A stretch of DNA of 64,000 bases, taken from Streptomyces sp. YPW6. Its GTDB lineage: Bacteria; Actinomycetota; Actinomycetes; Streptomycetales; Streptomycetaceae. How positions within the stretch are numbered: the stretch's first letter is position 1; every line of letters starts with the position of its first letter. Location of the stretch: NCBI RefSeq assembly GCF_018866325.1, contig NZ_CP076457.1, positions 2,763,001-2,827,000 on the forward strand. The letters are read 5' to 3'. Both the position numbers and the translations under genes were made by a program. The notes below the pieces were generated by a model. The model ran no database searches. It was not told the DNA's origin and saw only the letters and a program-made list of their open reading frames with translations. Of this stretch, positions 7,888 through 16,376 are shown in pieces.

Positions 7888-9170
7888 TCGCCCGCCCTCT
7901 CCATCTCCAGCTCGACCTCGGTGCCTCCGCCGGGCACCGAACGCAGCCGGGCGCTCCCGCCGTTGCGCTGCATCCGGCCGATGATTGATTCTCGTACGCC
8001 CATCCGGTCCGCGGGAACCTCGTCCAGGTCGAAGCCCGGACCCCGGTCCCGTACGGACACGAAGACCGTCCGGCCCTCGACCTCCGCGAAGACCTGGACG
8101 GCCCCGCCCTCGCCACCGTACTTGGCGGCGTTGACCATCGCCTCGCGCGCGGCCTGCATCTGGGCGGCCAGCTTCTCGTCGAGGGGGCAGTCGCCGACCA
8201 CCACGACCTCCAGGGGGACGCCGTGCTTGTCCTCGACCTCGGCGGCGGCCCGCTTGACCGCCTCGCCCAGGGTCTCCGGTTCGTCGTCCTCGTCCTTGCC
8301 GGTGCCCTCGGGGTTGTAGAGCCAGTTGCGCAGCTCGCGTTCCTGGGCGCGGGCGAGGCGTCTGACCTCGCCCGCGTCGTCCGCGTTGCGCTGGATCAGG
8401 GTGAGGGTGTGGAGCACCGAGTCGTGGACGTGGGCGGCGACCTCGGCCCGCTCCTGGGCCCGGATGCGCATCAGGCGCTCCTCGGACAGGTCCTGGGTCA
8501 TCCGCACCAGGTAGGGCCCGGCGAGCAGGAAGATGCCGGTCAGCACGGCGATCGCGGCGGTGAGCACATTGCCGAGCTGGGCGGCGGAGCCGCGGACGAC
8601 GAGGAAGACGGCGAGGCCCAGGCCGACCAGGGCGACCCCGGCGAGGCCGCGGGCCACGTGGAGCAGCCTGCGGTTGCGGCTGACCTCCATCCAGCGGGCG
8701 CGTCGGGCGTTGTCCGCCTGCCGCCAGACCAGGACGGAGCCCGCGCCGATGAGGAGGGTGGGCCAGATGTAGCGACCGGTCTCGCCGCCCATGTCGACGT
8801 TGACGAAGTAGGCCACGGCCCCGTTCACCAGGGCGATCAGCGCGAAGACCTGCCCCTTGTCCGGCTTGCGCAGCCTGCGGCGGCCGTCGGCGCCGGTCTC
8901 GAAGACGGAGCGGGAGGGCTCGACGCCGCCGACGCCGAGCGGGACGACGATCCAGAAGACCGCGTAGAGCAGGGCGCCGAGGCCGTCGGTGACGAACAGT
9001 CCGAGGAAGACGAGCCGCACCCAGGCGACCGGCAGGCCCAGGTGCCCGGCCAGCCCGCGCGCGACGCCGCCCAGCAGCCGTCCGTCGGCACTGCGGTAGA
9101 GCTTGCGCGGCGGCGTCTCCCCCGGGTCGGCGGTGAAGGAGCTGGCGGCTCGGGCGGTGGCGGCGGGCAT
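7884..9170 (-). CDS. PspC-domain sensor histidine kinase
   Basis: This 428-residue membrane kinase is the partner of the NarL regulator it overlaps. The N-terminal PspC domain spans about 22-85, with RKLYRSADGRLLGGVARGLA and a membrane segment. Further hydrophobic segments follow to about 210. The HisKA_3 box is HVHDSVLHTL, with phospho-acceptor His near 255. The ATPase domain has NAAKYGGEGG (N box) and RDRGPGFD (G1 box). Start ATG 9170 (MPAATARAAS) is preferred over the longer frame from 9248, which would run across a perfect hairpin. It is probably a cell-envelope stress sensor like LiaS. Confidence 0.9.
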   Translation of the reverse strand: MPAATARAASSFTADPGETPPRKLYRSADGRLLGGVARGLAGHLGLPVAWVRLVFLGLFVTDGLGALLYAVFWIVVPLGVGGVEPSRSVFETGADGRRRLRKPDKGQVFALIALVNGAVAYFVNVDMGGETGRYIWPTLLIGAGSVLVWRQADNARRARWMEVSRNRRLLHVARGLAGVALVGLGLAVFLVVRGSAAQLGNVLTAAIAVLTGIFLLAGPYLVRMTQDLSEERLMRIRAQERAEVAAHVHDSVLHTLTLIQRNADDAGEVRRLARAQERELRNWLYNPEGTGKDEDDEPETLGEAVKRAAAEVEDKHGVPLEVVVVGDCPLDEKLAAQMQAAREAMVNAAKYGGEGGAVQVFAEVEGRTVFVSVRDRGPGFDLDEVPADRMGVRESIIGRMQRNGGSARLRSVPGGGTEVELEMERAGE

Positions 9171-9653
9171 ACCCCGATCGTCACACGCGCGCACGCGGTG
9201 CGGCATCAGGGTCAGCCCCCGAAGTGACCCTGATGCCGTCCCCCGCACGCGGCCGGGTGCCGGCGTCCGTCTCGATGCGGTCCGACGCGCGGTGGCGCCT
9301 CTGGAACGCGCCCTGCGGAGACGGAGCCCCGGAGGTGCTCATGTGAGTTCGCTCACCGGACGCCGGCCGCCTCCCTGACGTCTCATCAAATGCACATAAG
9401 GCAGCCTCGGCCGAGATCGGGCGGTTTCTCCCAAAAGCGTGGCTGACGGAGTGGCCGGAATGCATACGTAGATCGTTGCCAACGCAATCAACCGAAAAGA
9501 CCGGACCAGAGTTCGCCACTTCTTCGCGACCCGTACACCGAGACAGGTCCAGACCAATGACAAGAGGTGTGTGATCATGACCGCTGCCAGGTGAACCAGG
9601 TACACAGTGCCGTGTGCTGCACATATCGATCCGCGCTCGACTGGAGAACCCTT
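9171..9653. other. Divergent intergenic region between sensor kinase and glycosyltransferase
   Basis: This stretch of 483 bases has lower GC content between 9380 and 9600 than its neighbours. It should hold the promoters of the kinase (minus) and the glycosyltransferase (plus). Apart from the hairpin at 9201-9238, I find no convincing gene here. The longer frames on both strands show poor codon bias. Confidence 0.5.
9201..9238. promoter_or_regulatory. Perfect 14-bp inverted repeat upstream of sensor kinase
   Basis: CGGCATCAGGGTCA (9201-9214) is repeated inverted at 9225-9238 with a 10-base spacer, 31 bases upstream of the kinase ATG. It could be a 5' leader hairpin, a relic terminator, or an operator for the adjacent NarL-type regulator. 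The one-helical-turn spacing favours protein binding. Confidence 0.6.
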
Positions 9654-10856
9654 ATGGCATTGACAGGGTCGGCCCTGCTCGATTCCGAGGAAGCACTTCC
9701 CCCAGGCACCGAAGCCGTCAGGCAGGCGCCGCCCCCAGCAGTGGACAAGGTGTTGCCGAAAGCGCATCGCGAACCAGCGCACGACACCGTGGTCGTGATC
9801 CCGGCCCGGAACGAGGAAGCCGAAGTGCTCAGCTCCCTGGAGTCCCTGGCCGCCCAGACCCACCGCCCCGACCTGATCCTCGTCGTGGTGAACAACTCGA
9901 CGGACGGCACGGAGCGCATCACCCGCGAGTTCGCCGGCCGGCCCGGCGTTCCGCAGACCCGGGTCCTGTGCCTGCCCGACAATCCCCACAAGAAGGCGGG
10001 GGCTCTCAACCATGCCCTCGCGGGTCTCGCCGAGCAGTGCGGGGACCTCACCGGCGCGGCACGCTACGTCCTCGTCATGGACGCGGACACCTCCCTGCAT
10101 CCACGATTCGTCCAGCGGGCACGGATGGTCATGGAATCCGATCCGACTCTGGGCGGGGTCAGCGCGACCTGCTACGGCCGCAGCGGTCTGTGGCAGAACC
10201 CATGGCAGCGCTACCTCGCCGGGATGCAGATCATCGAGTACGGGAGGTACGCCCACACACGCTCCCGGACCGACCTGCACACCATGGCCGGCGCCGGTTC
10301 CTTCTACAGCACGGCCGCCCTTCAGCACCTCATCGACGCCCGCGGCGAAGTCTTCTGGCAGCACAGCGGCAACCTGGTCGAGGACTACGAGACAACGCTG
10401 TCGTTGAAGGAGGCGGGCTGGCGGGTGACCGCCAACCAGTACTGCGTCGCCTACACCGACCTGATGCCGGTTCTCGGCGACCTGGTGCGCCAACGGGAGC
10501 GCTGGGTACGCGGAACACTGGACATCATGCGGCAGCGTGGCTGGACCCGGCACACGCGGCTCTCGATCGTCCAGTACGTACTCGGCCTCCTCGGCTTCGC
10601 CTACAGCCTCGGCTGGGTCGCCGTGTGGGCCGCCCAGTCCATCGCGCAGGGGCAGCCCGCCGGAGACCCGCTCTGGCTGCTCCTCCTGCTCGCCTGGTCG
10701 GTCTTCTCGGCGGTCCGGGTCATCCCGCTGGGCTGGAAGGCGATGCTGGTGTGCGCTCTGCTCCTGCCGGAGCTGGTCTTCCAGTTCATCCGTACCTACT
10801 GGATGGGCGCCTCCCTGTGGCGCTCCTACACCTCCGGAGCGGCCACATGGGCGTGA
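9654..10856 (+). CDS. Processive family 2 glycosyltransferase (polysaccharide synthase type)
   Basis: This 400-residue enzyme is of the GT2 type that builds beta-linked polysaccharides such as cellulose, chitin oligomers or poly-GlcNAc. Motifs run in order: VVVIPARNEE near 45, DXD in VMDADTS near 142, ED in NLVEDYETT near 243, and the processivity motif QRERW near 281. Three membrane segments close the C-terminus (about 305-400). Start ATG 9654 follows GGAG, and the upstream extension has poor codon bias. It overlaps the next small gene by 10 bases. The product sugar cannot be read from sequence. The gene looks inserted within a Lia-like locus. Confidence 0.88.
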   Translation: MALTGSALLDSEEALPPGTEAVRQAPPPAVDKVLPKAHREPAHDTVVVIPARNEEAEVLSSLESLAAQTHRPDLILVVVNNSTDGTERITREFAGRPGVPQTRVLCLPDNPHKKAGALNHALAGLAEQCGDLTGAARYVLVMDADTSLHPRFVQRARMVMESDPTLGGVSATCYGRSGLWQNPWQRYLAGMQIIEYGRYAHTRSRTDLHTMAGAGSFYSTAALQHLIDARGEVFWQHSGNLVEDYETTLSLKEAGWRVTANQYCVAYTDLMPVLGDLVRQRERWVRGTLDIMRQRGWTRHTRLSIVQYVLGLLGFAYSLGWVAVWAAQSIAQGQPAGDPLWLLLLLAWSVFSAVRVIPLGWKAMLVCALLLPELVFQFIRTYWMGASLWRSYTSGAATWA

Positions 10857-11044
10857 CACGCACCCTTTCCGAACTGGGCCCGCTCGGCCTGGTCTTCCTC
10901 GGCGTCAGCCTGCTGATCCTCCTGTTCAGCGCCGGCTGCTACCTGGCCTCGTTCGCCCGCAGGTGGCACGACGCGCGCGTCGTGGACGAGCGCTCGGCGC
11001 GGCCCCCGGCCGTGTTCCCCTCCAGGGAGCCCTCCCCGGGGTGA
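10847..11044 (+). CDS. Small single-span membrane protein coupled to the glycosyltransferase
   Basis: This 65-residue protein starts at ATG 10847 inside the last codons of the glycosyltransferase (10-base overlap), so the two are coupled. One hydrophobic helix spans about residues 12-36 (GLVFLGVSLLILLFSAGCYL), followed by an Arg-rich cytoplasmic or linker tail. I do not recognise a family. Small partners of this kind often accompany processive synthases, so a role in assembling or exporting the polymer is an inference from position only. Confidence 0.65.
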   Translation: MGVTRTLSELGPLGLVFLGVSLLILLFSAGCYLASFARRWHDARVVDERSARPPAVFPSREPSPG

Positions 11045-11187
11045 GCGACGGTCCGGCCCGGTCGCCGGGGGCGATGGACGGACAGTCCGCCGCGCCCGGC
11101 CCTTCAGGGGCGTGCGCGGCCAATATCAGGGACCGTCCAGGGTCGGGGCGGGTCCCGGCGGGCGGTCCGGGCCGTCACCATGGAGGC

Positions 11188-12537
11188 ATGACCGCTCCCT
11201 CCAACGCCGCTCCCGGCGTCGCGCCCCCCGAAGCGCCGAAGCCGACGCTGCGGCGCACCCCCCGGCAGAAGGTCGTCGCCGGGGTGTGCGGCGGGCTGGG
11301 CCGGTACTGCGACGTGGACCCGGTGATCTTCCGGATCGTGATCGGGGTGCTGTCGGTGACCGGGGGCATCGGGCTGATCTTCTACGGCTTCGCCTGGCTG
11401 CTGCTGCCCGCCGACGGCGAGGACCAGAACGAGGCGCGCAAGCTGCTGTCGGGGCGGGTCGACGGGGCGGCCCTGGTGGCGCTGCTGCTGGCGCTGATCG
11501 GCTGCGGTCTCTTCCTGTCGATGCTGCACAACCGGGGCATGCTGTCGTTCGCCGCGCTGCTGACGGTGGCCGTCGTCGGCTTCGCCGTGTGGACGCAGTC
11601 CCGCCGGACGGCGGACCCCGAGGACCCGGCCGCCCCGCCCGGCGCACCGGCCGCCCCTCCGGGACCCGCCCACACCGGCGGGCTCGGCACGCCGCCGCCG
11701 GAGGTGAAGGCCCCTCCGACGCCGGGCGGTCCGTCGTGGTGGCGGGATCCGATCGTCAAGGACGGCACCACCGGGCCGGTCGGCTCCGGCTATCTGTGGG
11801 GACCGCCGGACACCGACGCGGAGGCGGCGCGGGCCGGGGCGAAGGCCGGGCGGCCCACTCCGGACGCCCCGTTCCGGGCGCCGCAGCCCTCGCCCGCGCC
11901 GCGCGGGCCGCGCTCGATCGGCGGTGTGGTCTTCCTGACGGCGCTGGTGGCGGGCGGTCTGGGCACGGGGCTGAGCTGGGAGCACCAGCCGCTGGGCACC
12001 GCGCTCCAGATCGGTCTCGTCGCGGCTCTCGCCGTCTTCGGGCTCGGCCTGCTGACCGCTTCGCTGCTGGGACGGACCGGCTTCGGCACGGTCCTCATGG
12101 CGATGGTCACGGCGGGCCTGCTGGCCGGCGCGGCGGTGCTGCCGAAGGACATCGACACCTCCTGGGCCCGCCAGGAGTGGCGGCCCGCCTCGGTGACCGC
12201 CGTCCAGCCGCGCTACGAACTGAGCACGGGTGACGCCCGGCTGGACCTGTCCGGCCTGAAGGTCCCCGAGGGCGAGACGGTGCGCACGGCGCTCGACGTG
12301 GCGGCGGGGCGGGCGGCCGTGGTCGTTCCGGCGGATGTGACGGTCGAGGTGCGCGCCGAGGCGGGTCTCGGGGAGGTCCGACTCGAGGAGGGGCAGCGGG
12401 TGCAGGTCCGGATCAACAACGGCGAGTCGACCGAGCGCACGCTGCCGCCGCCGGAGGGCACGGCGCCCGCCGGGACGGTCGAACTGGTCGTGGAAGTCGG
12501 CATCGGACAGGTGGAGGTCACCCGTGCTGCGTCATGA
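11188..12537 (+). CDS. PspC-domain membrane protein with LiaF-like C-terminus
   Basis: The 449-residue protein has a PspC domain at about 18-72 (RQKVVAGVCGGLGRYCDVDP plus a membrane helix). More helices lie near 95-140 and 250-320, separated by a Pro-rich loop. The soluble C-terminal region, about 345-449, is made of short beta strands like the LiaF/DUF2154 stress domain. The PspC-kinase and NarL regulator upstream on the other strand complete a LiaFSR-like set. This protein probably modulates the kinase. ATG 11188 lies only two bases after GGAGG, so initiation may be weak. The next gene overlaps by 14 bases. Confidence 0.85.
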   Translation: MTAPSNAAPGVAPPEAPKPTLRRTPRQKVVAGVCGGLGRYCDVDPVIFRIVIGVLSVTGGIGLIFYGFAWLLLPADGEDQNEARKLLSGRVDGAALVALLLALIGCGLFLSMLHNRGMLSFAALLTVAVVGFAVWTQSRRTADPEDPAAPPGAPAAPPGPAHTGGLGTPPPEVKAPPTPGGPSWWRDPIVKDGTTGPVGSGYLWGPPDTDAEAARAGAKAGRPTPDAPFRAPQPSPAPRGPRSIGGVVFLTALVAGGLGTGLSWEHQPLGTALQIGLVAALAVFGLGLLTASLLGRTGFGTVLMAMVTAGLLAGAAVLPKDIDTSWARQEWRPASVTAVQPRYELSTGDARLDLSGLKVPEGETVRTALDVAAGRAAVVVPADVTVEVRAEAGLGEVRLEEGQRVQVRINNGESTERTLPPPEGTAPAGTVELVVEVGIGQVEVTRAAS

Positions 12538-12787
12538 ATTCCGGCCCGGCAGGGCTGTGGCGGGCCTGGTGATGCTGGGTCTGGCCGCCGGGTACGCGGC
12601 GGACGCGGCCGGGGCGTGGGAGGCTCCGTGGACGTTCTTCCTGCCGCTGTTCTGCGGTGGGCTGGGGCTGGCCGCGACCGTGACCTGGGCCGCCTACCTG
12701 CTGCGGCGGCGGCGCGCGGCGAGGAAGGCGTCGGCGGAGAACAACGGGGCGCCCGCCAGCACCAGCGGCAGCCACGCCATGAGGTAG
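12524..12787 (+). CDS. Small membrane protein downstream of the PspC/LiaF-like gene
   Basis: This 87-residue protein starts at GTG 12524, overlapping the preceding gene by 14 bases, so it is in the same operon. Two hydrophobic helices (about 11-27 and 36-59) are followed by LLRRRRAARK. Its last 31 codons lie antisense to the end of the DoxX gene, a convergent overlap of 94 bases. Function is unknown. The operon position suggests a role with the PspC/LiaF-like protein. Confidence 0.7.
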   Translation: MLRHEFRPGRAVAGLVMLGLAAGYAADAAGAWEAPWTFFLPLFCGGLGLAATVTWAAYLLRRRRAARKASAENNGAPASTSGSHAMR

Positions 12788-13206
12788 GGCAGGTCGTTGC
12801 CGTAGTAGTACGGGGTGGCCTGCCAGCTCACGGTCAGCCAGAGGCTCAGTGAGATCAGCGCCCCGCCGAGCGCCGCGAGCCGGGCCCAGAGGCCGACGAG
12901 GGTGCCGAGGCCGACGAGGAGCTCACCGATCGCGATGGCGTAGCCGAAGCCCTCGGGGCTCTTCAGGGCCAGGTCGACGAGGGCGGGGGTCGCGGAGGAG
13001 TCGCGTACCGCGCGCATCATCTCGCCGATCGAGCCGCTGCCGGTCGCGGACAGGAACGCACTGTCGGTGAGCTTGTCGAGGCCCGCGTAGACGAAGGTGA
13101 CGCCGAGGAAGATCCGCAGCGGCAGCAGGGCGTACGTGCCCGCCCGCTCCTTGCGTGTCCTGCGCTCGCCCAGTCCGTACGAACCGCTGTCGCCGTATCC
13201 GTTCAT
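12694..13206 (-). CDS. DoxX family membrane protein
   Basis: This 170-residue protein has four membrane segments. It carries the DoxX signature, including LRIFLGVTFVYAGLDKLTD near residue 31 and the GYAIAIGELLVGLGTLVGLW stretch near 108. DoxX proteins are linked to redox and thiol stress in actinobacteria, though the biochemical role is not settled. The N-terminus is a short Gly/Ser/Arg-rich cytoplasmic segment. Its 3' end overlaps the convergent small membrane protein gene. Confidence 0.88.
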   Translation of the reverse strand: MNGYGDSGSYGLGERRTRKERAGTYALLPLRIFLGVTFVYAGLDKLTDSAFLSATGSGSIGEMMRAVRDSSATPALVDLALKSPEGFGYAIAIGELLVGLGTLVGLWARLAALGGALISLSLWLTVSWQATPYYYGNDLPYLMAWLPLVLAGAPLFSADAFLAARRRRSR

Positions 13207-13310
13207 GGCCGCTGCCCCACTTCCCGCTGTCCCGTCGTTTCGACCATACGTACGCCTTCGGCGCGGCGCTCACCAGGGTTGCGGGGCGGTTCGGTGCCTG
13301 GGGACGGTGG

Positions 13311-14579
13311 TCAGTCGGTGACGTCGATCGGGATCGGGTCGGTCTCCACCCCGGCGGCGGTGACGACCTGGACCTCCACGGTCCCCGGTTCGACCTCGAC
13401 CGGGACGGGCACGGTGAGGACGGTGTCGGTGGGGTTGGCGAAGCCTCCGGCGACCGGGACCAGCGGGACGTGGACGTGGACGGTCCCTATCCGCACGACG
13501 AGCCGGGCCAGCCGCTCGGGGGTGCCCGCGCCGGGCGGGACGAAGCCCGCGCCCCGGATCTCGATGTCGTCGCCGGTCCGGATCGCGCCGTCCAGGTCCC
13601 CGGCCTCCCGGGCCCGCACGACCGACAGCACGACGGGCCGGCCGCCCTCCGCGTACTTCCCGGCGAAGTAGGTCGCCGCCGAGACGGCCACCAGCAGTGC
13701 GAGCCCCCACGGCAGGTCGGGCAGCTGCTCCGGGCGGCGGGCCAGGCGGACCGCGGCGAACAGCACGGCGACGGCGCTGACCAGCACGTACTGCACATCG
13801 GTGAACGACCCGCGCCCGGAGTCGTCGGTGAGCAGGTCCGCCGCGCGCGGCCGGTCCGCGCGCAGCTTCTGGAGCCGCCGGCCCAGCACCCGTACGGTGA
13901 CGACGCGGCGAACGACGACGGCGACCGCGCACACCAGCGCCAGCACGGCCACGACCCCGGCGGAGCGCACGAGGTCGAGCCCCTCGATCAGCGCGTCCCG
14001 CGCCTGCGGGTCGGAGGCCCCGGCCAGTTGCAGCGCGAGGACGAGGACGGCGAAGACGGCGAGCAGCACCCAGGAGGCGGCGACCGTCCGGGAGGTGGAG
14101 AGCCGGTTGTCCTCCCCGATCAGCGGGGCGAGGAGGCCGCCCCGGGCGCGGTGGAGGCGGGCGGCGGCGGTGAGCAGCCCGGCGGTGACGAGGGCGGCCA
14201 GCAGGGCGGCGGTGCGGGCGGTGGACCAGCCGGCGCCGATCGCGGTGACGCAGACCCCGACGAGCAGCGCCCCGGCGGCGCCCCAGACGGTGAACAGGGT
14301 GGACCGCCAGAGCCGGTGCAGCCAGGCGTCCCCGGCCTCCCGGGCCCGTTCGGCGACGGCGCGGGCGGACCCGGTCAGCTCGTCGGAGACCCACTGCCGG
14401 GAGGCGGAGGCGGACTGGGCGACCCCGGCGGGCAGTCCGTTGCCCGCCGCGAGTTCGTCGCGCTTGGCGAGGAACGCGGCGACCGCGTGCCGGTGTCCGC
14501 GGCGCGCTCCGTGCGGGCAGTCGCCGCAGGTGCAGCCGCCGCTGTCCCTGCCGCTCGTCCTGGTTTCGTCCAACGCCAC
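13311..14579 (-). CDS. Multi-pass membrane protein with C-terminal beta domain
   Basis: This 422-residue protein belongs to no family I can name. The N-terminus has a CTCGDCPHG cysteine cluster, which could bind a metal. Hydrophobic segments occur near 100-120, 124-140, 165-185, 205-225 and 265-310. The last 110 residues are rich in beta strands and Val/Pro, with a pattern like TIG/IPT or Ig-like folds (IEIRGAGFVPPGAG). It stands alone between DoxX and the aldolase. It may be a surface or envelope protein, but no function can be assigned. Confidence 0.7.
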   Translation of the reverse strand: MALDETRTSGRDSGGCTCGDCPHGARRGHRHAVAAFLAKRDELAAGNGLPAGVAQSASASRQWVSDELTGSARAVAERAREAGDAWLHRLWRSTLFTVWGAAGALLVGVCVTAIGAGWSTARTAALLAALVTAGLLTAAARLHRARGGLLAPLIGEDNRLSTSRTVAASWVLLAVFAVLVLALQLAGASDPQARDALIEGLDLVRSAGVVAVLALVCAVAVVVRRVVTVRVLGRRLQKLRADRPRAADLLTDDSGRGSFTDVQYVLVSAVAVLFAAVRLARRPEQLPDLPWGLALLVAVSAATYFAGKYAEGGRPVVLSVVRAREAGDLDGAIRTGDDIEIRGAGFVPPGAGTPERLARLVVRIGTVHVHVPLVPVAGGFANPTDTVLTVPVPVEVEPGTVEVQVVTAAGVETDPIPIDVTD

Positions 14580-14692
14580 GGAGGATTACGCCCTTTCCCG
14601 CCCCGGTACAGCCAACTCACTTGCGATATCGACGAATTGTGCCGTACCGGGCGACCGGCCCCCGCATCGGGGCGGGCCGGGGGCGGGTGTCG

Positions 14693-15481
14693 TCAGAACG
14701 TTCGACCGATGCGCTGCCACAGGGGCTGGTAGTTGATCCAGGCCACCAGGTCGCTGCCGAGCTGATCGCGGGTGGTCACGGCGTCCCGGTGCGAGATGAG
14801 CACGGGCTTCCCGGCGGCGCGCGCCAGCAGCTGCACCTGGCAGGCGCGCTCCAGCGTGAGGAACCACCAGGCCGCCGCGTCCACCGAGTCCCCGACGGTC
14901 AGCAGCCCGTGGTTGCGCAGGATCACCGCCTTGTGCGGCCCGAGCGCGGCGGCGATCCGCCGGCCCTCGTCCTCGTCCACGACGACCCCGGAGTAGTGGT
15001 CGTACAGCGCGTGGTCCTCGTAGAAGGCACAGGATTCCTGGGTGATCGGCTCGATCGGCTCCCTGAGGGCGGCGAGCGCCCGGCCGTGCGTGGAGTGGGT
15101 GTGCGCGACGGCCACCGTGTCCGGACGGGCCCGGTGCACCGCCGCGTGCACGGCGAACGCGGCCTGGTTGACGTGGAAGCGGCCCCGGACGACCTGGCCG
15201 TCGCCGTTGACGAGGATCAGGTCCCCGGGGGTGATGTCGGCGAAAGGCGCCCCGAACGGGTTGACCCAGAAGCAGTCGGCCAGTTCGGGGTCGCGCGCGG
15301 TGATGTGCCCGGAGACCCCGTCCTCGTATCCGAGCTGCCCGAACAGCCGCAGCGCGCCCGCCAGACGTTCCCTGCGGTACGTGCGTTCCTCGGCGGGCGA
15401 GGCGTGCACGGGCGGCATCGCGAACTGGAGCTGCTCGACGGGGATCGGGGCGGGGTCGGACACGGCGATCTGCTCGGACAC
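14693..15481 (-). CDS. Class II aldolase/adducin family protein
   Basis: The 262-residue protein has the class II aldolase fold. The zinc site HTHSTHGRAL lies near residue 146, a second His occurs in LRNHGLLTVGD near 213, and substrate-binding residues sit in GVSGHITARD near 56. Members cleave or epimerise sugar phosphates (fuculose-, ribulose-phosphate) or act as decarboxylases. The many actinobacterial copies like this one have no proven substrate. No kinase or isomerase partner is next to it, so a specific pathway cannot be given. Confidence 0.85.
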   Translation of the reverse strand: MSEQIAVSDPAPIPVEQLQFAMPPVHASPAEERTYRRERLAGALRLFGQLGYEDGVSGHITARDPELADCFWVNPFGAPFADITPGDLILVNGDGQVVRGRFHVNQAAFAVHAAVHRARPDTVAVAHTHSTHGRALAALREPIEPITQESCAFYEDHALYDHYSGVVVDEDEGRRIAAALGPHKAVILRNHGLLTVGDSVDAAAWWFLTLERACQVQLLARAAGKPVLISHRDAVTTRDQLGSDLVAWINYQPLWQRIGRTF

Positions 15482-15562
15482 GGCGGCTCCTCACGTTCTC
15501 GGGGGCGTACAGGAACGGAAGTTACCGCCGGGTGGGGTTGGTGAGAAGAGGTGGGTTGCGGG

Positions 15563-16351
15563 TCAGGTGCCGAGCACCAGATAGGCGAGGGTGAAGGAGG
15601 CGCGGTAGCCGCCGTAGTAGCCGGTGCGGCGGGCGTCGACCTCGGCCGTCACCTCGGCGTGCAGCGGATGTCCGGGGTTCGCCAGGGCCCACCGCTGCCC
15701 CCGTCCGATCGGGCCCTCGGACTCGAAGAGGTCCCATTCGCGCTCGTCGGCGACGGTGACCTGGAGGGCGCGGAGCCCGGCGGACTCGGCGAGCCGGATC
15801 AGCTCCAGCAGTGATCCGAAGTCCTCCGGCCCGGCGCCCAGCCCCGCGAGCGCGGCGGGCGTGGGTTCCCGCTGCCAGATCCCCTCGCCGAACAGCACCC
15901 GCCCGCCGGGGCGTACGGCGGCCGCGAGGGCCGCGAGGGCGTTCGCGGTCGACTCGCGTGCGGTGGCGCCGGGCCAGGCGTGCGAGGAGCCGATGCAGAC
16001 GGCGAGATCGTAGCCTCCCTCGGTCCACTCGGCCGCGGGCGTCCCGTGGAACCGCACCCGGTCCGCGAGCCCCCGCTCCCCGGCGAGCTTCCGTCCGCGC
16101 GCCACGGCGTCCGGGTCGGTCTCGACGCCGTCGCCGGTGGCCCCGGGCGCGGACTCCACGAGCCGCATCAGCAGTTCGCCCCAGCCGGAGCCGAGGTCGA
16201 CGATCCGGGCCCCGGGGGCGGGGTCGCAGGCGGCGATGAGACGGGACGCGTGGTCCTCGGAGAGGGGGGTGTTCCAGGTGAGACGGTCGTTCCCGGCGGC
16301 GGACATGACGGAGCGGACTTCTTCGGCGGACATGGTCGAAGAGCCTGGCAC
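15563..16351 (-). CDS. Class I SAM-dependent methyltransferase
   Basis: This 262-residue protein has the SAM-binding motif I VDLGSGWGELL near 46, an acidic end of strand 2 (DGVETDPD), and motif IV YDLAVCIGSSHAWP. It resembles small-molecule methyltransferases. The substrate is not evident. The start may be ATG 16351 or ATG 16333 (MSAEEVRSV); neither has a good Shine-Dalgarno. It stands 82 bases upstream of the class II aldolase gene on the same strand. Confidence 0.82.
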   Translation of the reverse strand: MPGSSTMSAEEVRSVMSAAGNDRLTWNTPLSEDHASRLIAACDPAPGARIVDLGSGWGELLMRLVESAPGATGDGVETDPDAVARGRKLAGERGLADRVRFHGTPAAEWTEGGYDLAVCIGSSHAWPGATARESTANALAALAAAVRPGGRVLFGEGIWQREPTPAALAGLGAGPEDFGSLLELIRLAESAGLRALQVTVADEREWDLFESEGPIGRGQRWALANPGHPLHAEVTAEVDARRTGYYGGYRASFTLAYLVLGT

Positions 16352-16376
16352 GGGGGGTGGGGCCTGTGCCAGGGAT

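Noticed and set aside
9181..9624. Minus-strand ORF in the kinase-glycosyltransferase gap
   Set aside because: Poor codon bias, crosses the perfect hairpin and matches no protein I recognise.
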